Positions 6,740-7,685 of a stretch of 7,685 nt of DNA are shown in pieces (position 1 is the first letter of the stretch; each line of letters opens with the position of its first letter). This DNA is from JBKPCD01 sp046727175 (GTDB lineage Bacteria > Acidobacteriota > Vicinamibacteria > Vicinamibacterales > 2-12-FULL-66-21). The notes under the pieces were generated by a model. The model searched no databases, had not been told where the DNA came from, and was given only the letters and a program-made list of their open reading frames with translations. Location: positions 1-7,685 of the forward strand of contig JBKPCD010000010.1 in assembly GCA_046727175.1 (NCBI GenBank), in the 5' to 3' direction. Made by a program: the position numbers and the translations under genes.

Positions 6740-6745
6740 GGAGGG
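6740..6745 (+). promoter_or_regulatory. Strong ribosome binding site for the cupin fusion gene
   Basis: GGAGGG ends four bases before the ATG at 6750. It is the strongest such signal in the gene run and confirms this start; there is no other in-frame start between the SDR stop and this ATG. Confidence 0.75.
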
Positions 6746-6749
6746 CGAA

Positions 6750-7685
6750 ATGATCCAAATCACGGCGATGTTCACGACGCTGGCTCTGCTCGCTTCGGCG
6801 TCCCCGGAGGCTCAGACAATAGTCATCACGCGCGGCGGCTCTCGCGCCGTCCGGCCGGGCCCGACGGAGAATTTCACGGGTGGCGTTCGTGTCGAGATGT
6901 TGTTCGAGGCGCTCGATCCCTCACACGCCAGTGGCGGGTCGGTCGCGTTTGAGCCCGGTGCGCGCACGGCGTGGCATTCGCATCCCCGCGGCCAGGTCCT
7001 GATCGTCACGGCCGGCATCGGTCGCGTGCAGCGATGGGGGGATCCCATCGAGGAGATTCGAGCCGGAGACGTCGTCACGATTCCGCCGGGCCAAAAGCAC
7101 TGGCATGGGGCTTCACCGCAGACGTCCATGACGCACATCGCGATCACTGAACACCGTGATGGCACGAGAGTGCAGTGGATGGAAAAAGTGAGCGACGAGC
7201 AGTACAACGGTTCGCCTCCGAGTGGGGAGGGACCCGTACAAGGGCCGGCGCAACCACAGGTCCAGCCTGAGCAGCAGCCTCGATCGTCCAGTCCGCAGGG
7301 GACCAGCGCACCGTCGGGCGCACTGCAGCAAAAGATCGCTCCCGGACTTGCGACGCTCACTGACGACGTGCTGTTTGGCGATGTATGGCGGCGGCCCGAG
7401 TTGTCGCCCCGCGACCGCAGCCTGATCACCATCTCGGTCTTGATCGCGACGGGTAAGCCGGCGCAGCTTGCAGGCCACTTAGGCCGGGCTCTCACCAACG
7501 GTGTACAGCCCAGCGAGGCGTCTGGCCTTCTGGCGCACCTGGCGATCTACTGCGGGTGGCCCAGCGCGGTGTCGGCGCTCGAGGCCTACGAGCAGGTGTA
7601 CACCGCCCGGAAGGTCGACACCGCAGCACTGCGCGCCGTGACTTCGCGTCTTCCAGCTCCCGGCTCAGACGGGGCACGGGCCAAG
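6750..7685 (+). CDS. Exported cupin (hydroxynitrile-lyase-like) plus carboxymuconolactone decarboxylase fusion, 3' end outside window
   Basis: The frame is open for 312 codons and reaches the window edge without a stop. A hydrophobic N-terminus (MIQITAMFTTLALLASAS) looks like a Sec signal peptide, though with no basic residues. Residues about 25-150 form a cupin close to the small bacterial manganese cupins that include the Granulicella hydroxynitrile lyase: FEPGARTAWHSHPRGQ gives H76, H78 and Q82 as metal ligands, and PPGQKHWHG gives H117 and H119; the motif VQWMEKVSDEQY closes the domain. A Pro/Gln/Ser-rich linker (about 153-190) leads to a carboxymuconolactone decarboxylase/AhpD-like domain (about 195-290), with RRPELSPRDRSLITIS, AGHLGRAL (H243) and YCGWPSAVSA (C268). 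Only one cysteine is present, so it is not the CxxC AhpD peroxidase type. The CMD domain looks complete, so only a short tail is likely missing. It is the last visible gene of the run, 35 bases after the SDR. Confidence 0.9.
   Translation, partial: MIQITAMFTTLALLASASPEAQTIVITRGGSRAVRPGPTENFTGGVRVEMLFEALDPSHASGGSVAFEPGARTAWHSHPRGQVLIVTAGIGRVQRWGDPIEEIRAGDVVTIPPGQKHWHGASPQTSMTHIAITEHRDGTRVQWMEKVSDEQYNGSPPSGEGPVQGPAQPQVQPEQQPRSSSPQGTSAPSGALQQKIAPGLATLTDDVLFGDVWRRPELSPRDRSLITISVLIATGKPAQLAGHLGRALTNGVQPSEASGLLAHLAIYCGWPSAVSALEAYEQVYTARKVDTAALRAVTSRLPAPGSDGARAK

Noticed and set aside
6812..7498. Minus-strand frame with many Cys residues opposite the cupin-CMD gene
   Set aside because: The Cys content comes from GC-rich antisense codons; the plus strand has continuous cupin and CMD motifs.
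1..7685. CRISPR arrays, tRNA or rRNA genes, insertion-sequence ends
   Set aside because: I scanned for regular repeat-spacer patterns, RNA gene hallmarks and transposase motifs and saw none.

Overview
The window is GC-rich DNA with tightly packed genes, from a Gram-negative-type bacterium: there is a Tat signal peptide, Sec signal peptides, and a periplasmic PQQ dehydrogenase joined to a c-type cytochrome. The cupin domain resembles the bacterial hydroxynitrile-lyase cupins I know from Acidobacteria, and gene families and base composition fit soil Acidobacteriota or a similar phylum. That placement is inference; there is no rRNA or other phylogenetic marker here.

Left part (1-1569, plus strand). 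About 170 bases without a supported gene carry a perfect 8-bp-arm hairpin and short direct repeats. Next come a histidine-phosphatase-family gene that lacks its catalytic N-terminus, an apparently intact Tat-exported hemerythrin/HHE-domain protein, and a 36-codon remnant that looks like the first membrane helix of an MFS transporter. Two broken genes around one intact gene suggest a locus that has been rearranged or is decaying.

Right part (1570-7685). An AraC-family regulator on the minus strand is divergent from a co-directional run of four genes with gaps of 3, 10 and 35 bases: an exported alpha/beta hydrolase, an exported PQQ-dependent sugar dehydrogenase with a C-terminal cytochrome c domain, a cytosolic NADP-type short-chain dehydrogenase, and an exported cupin plus carboxymuconolactone-decarboxylase fusion still open at the window edge. 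The layout suggests an AraC-controlled operon.

A reasonable working model is an envelope-based oxidative pathway. The hydrolase would release an alcohol or sugar, the PQQ enzyme would oxidise it and pass electrons through its own heme domain to the respiratory chain, and the SDR and cupin/CMD protein would process carbonyl products. The substrate cannot be read from the sequence. Each family is known; the least ordinary points are the exported cupin-CMD fusion, its grouping with the PQQ-cytochrome fusion, and the gene remnants on the left.
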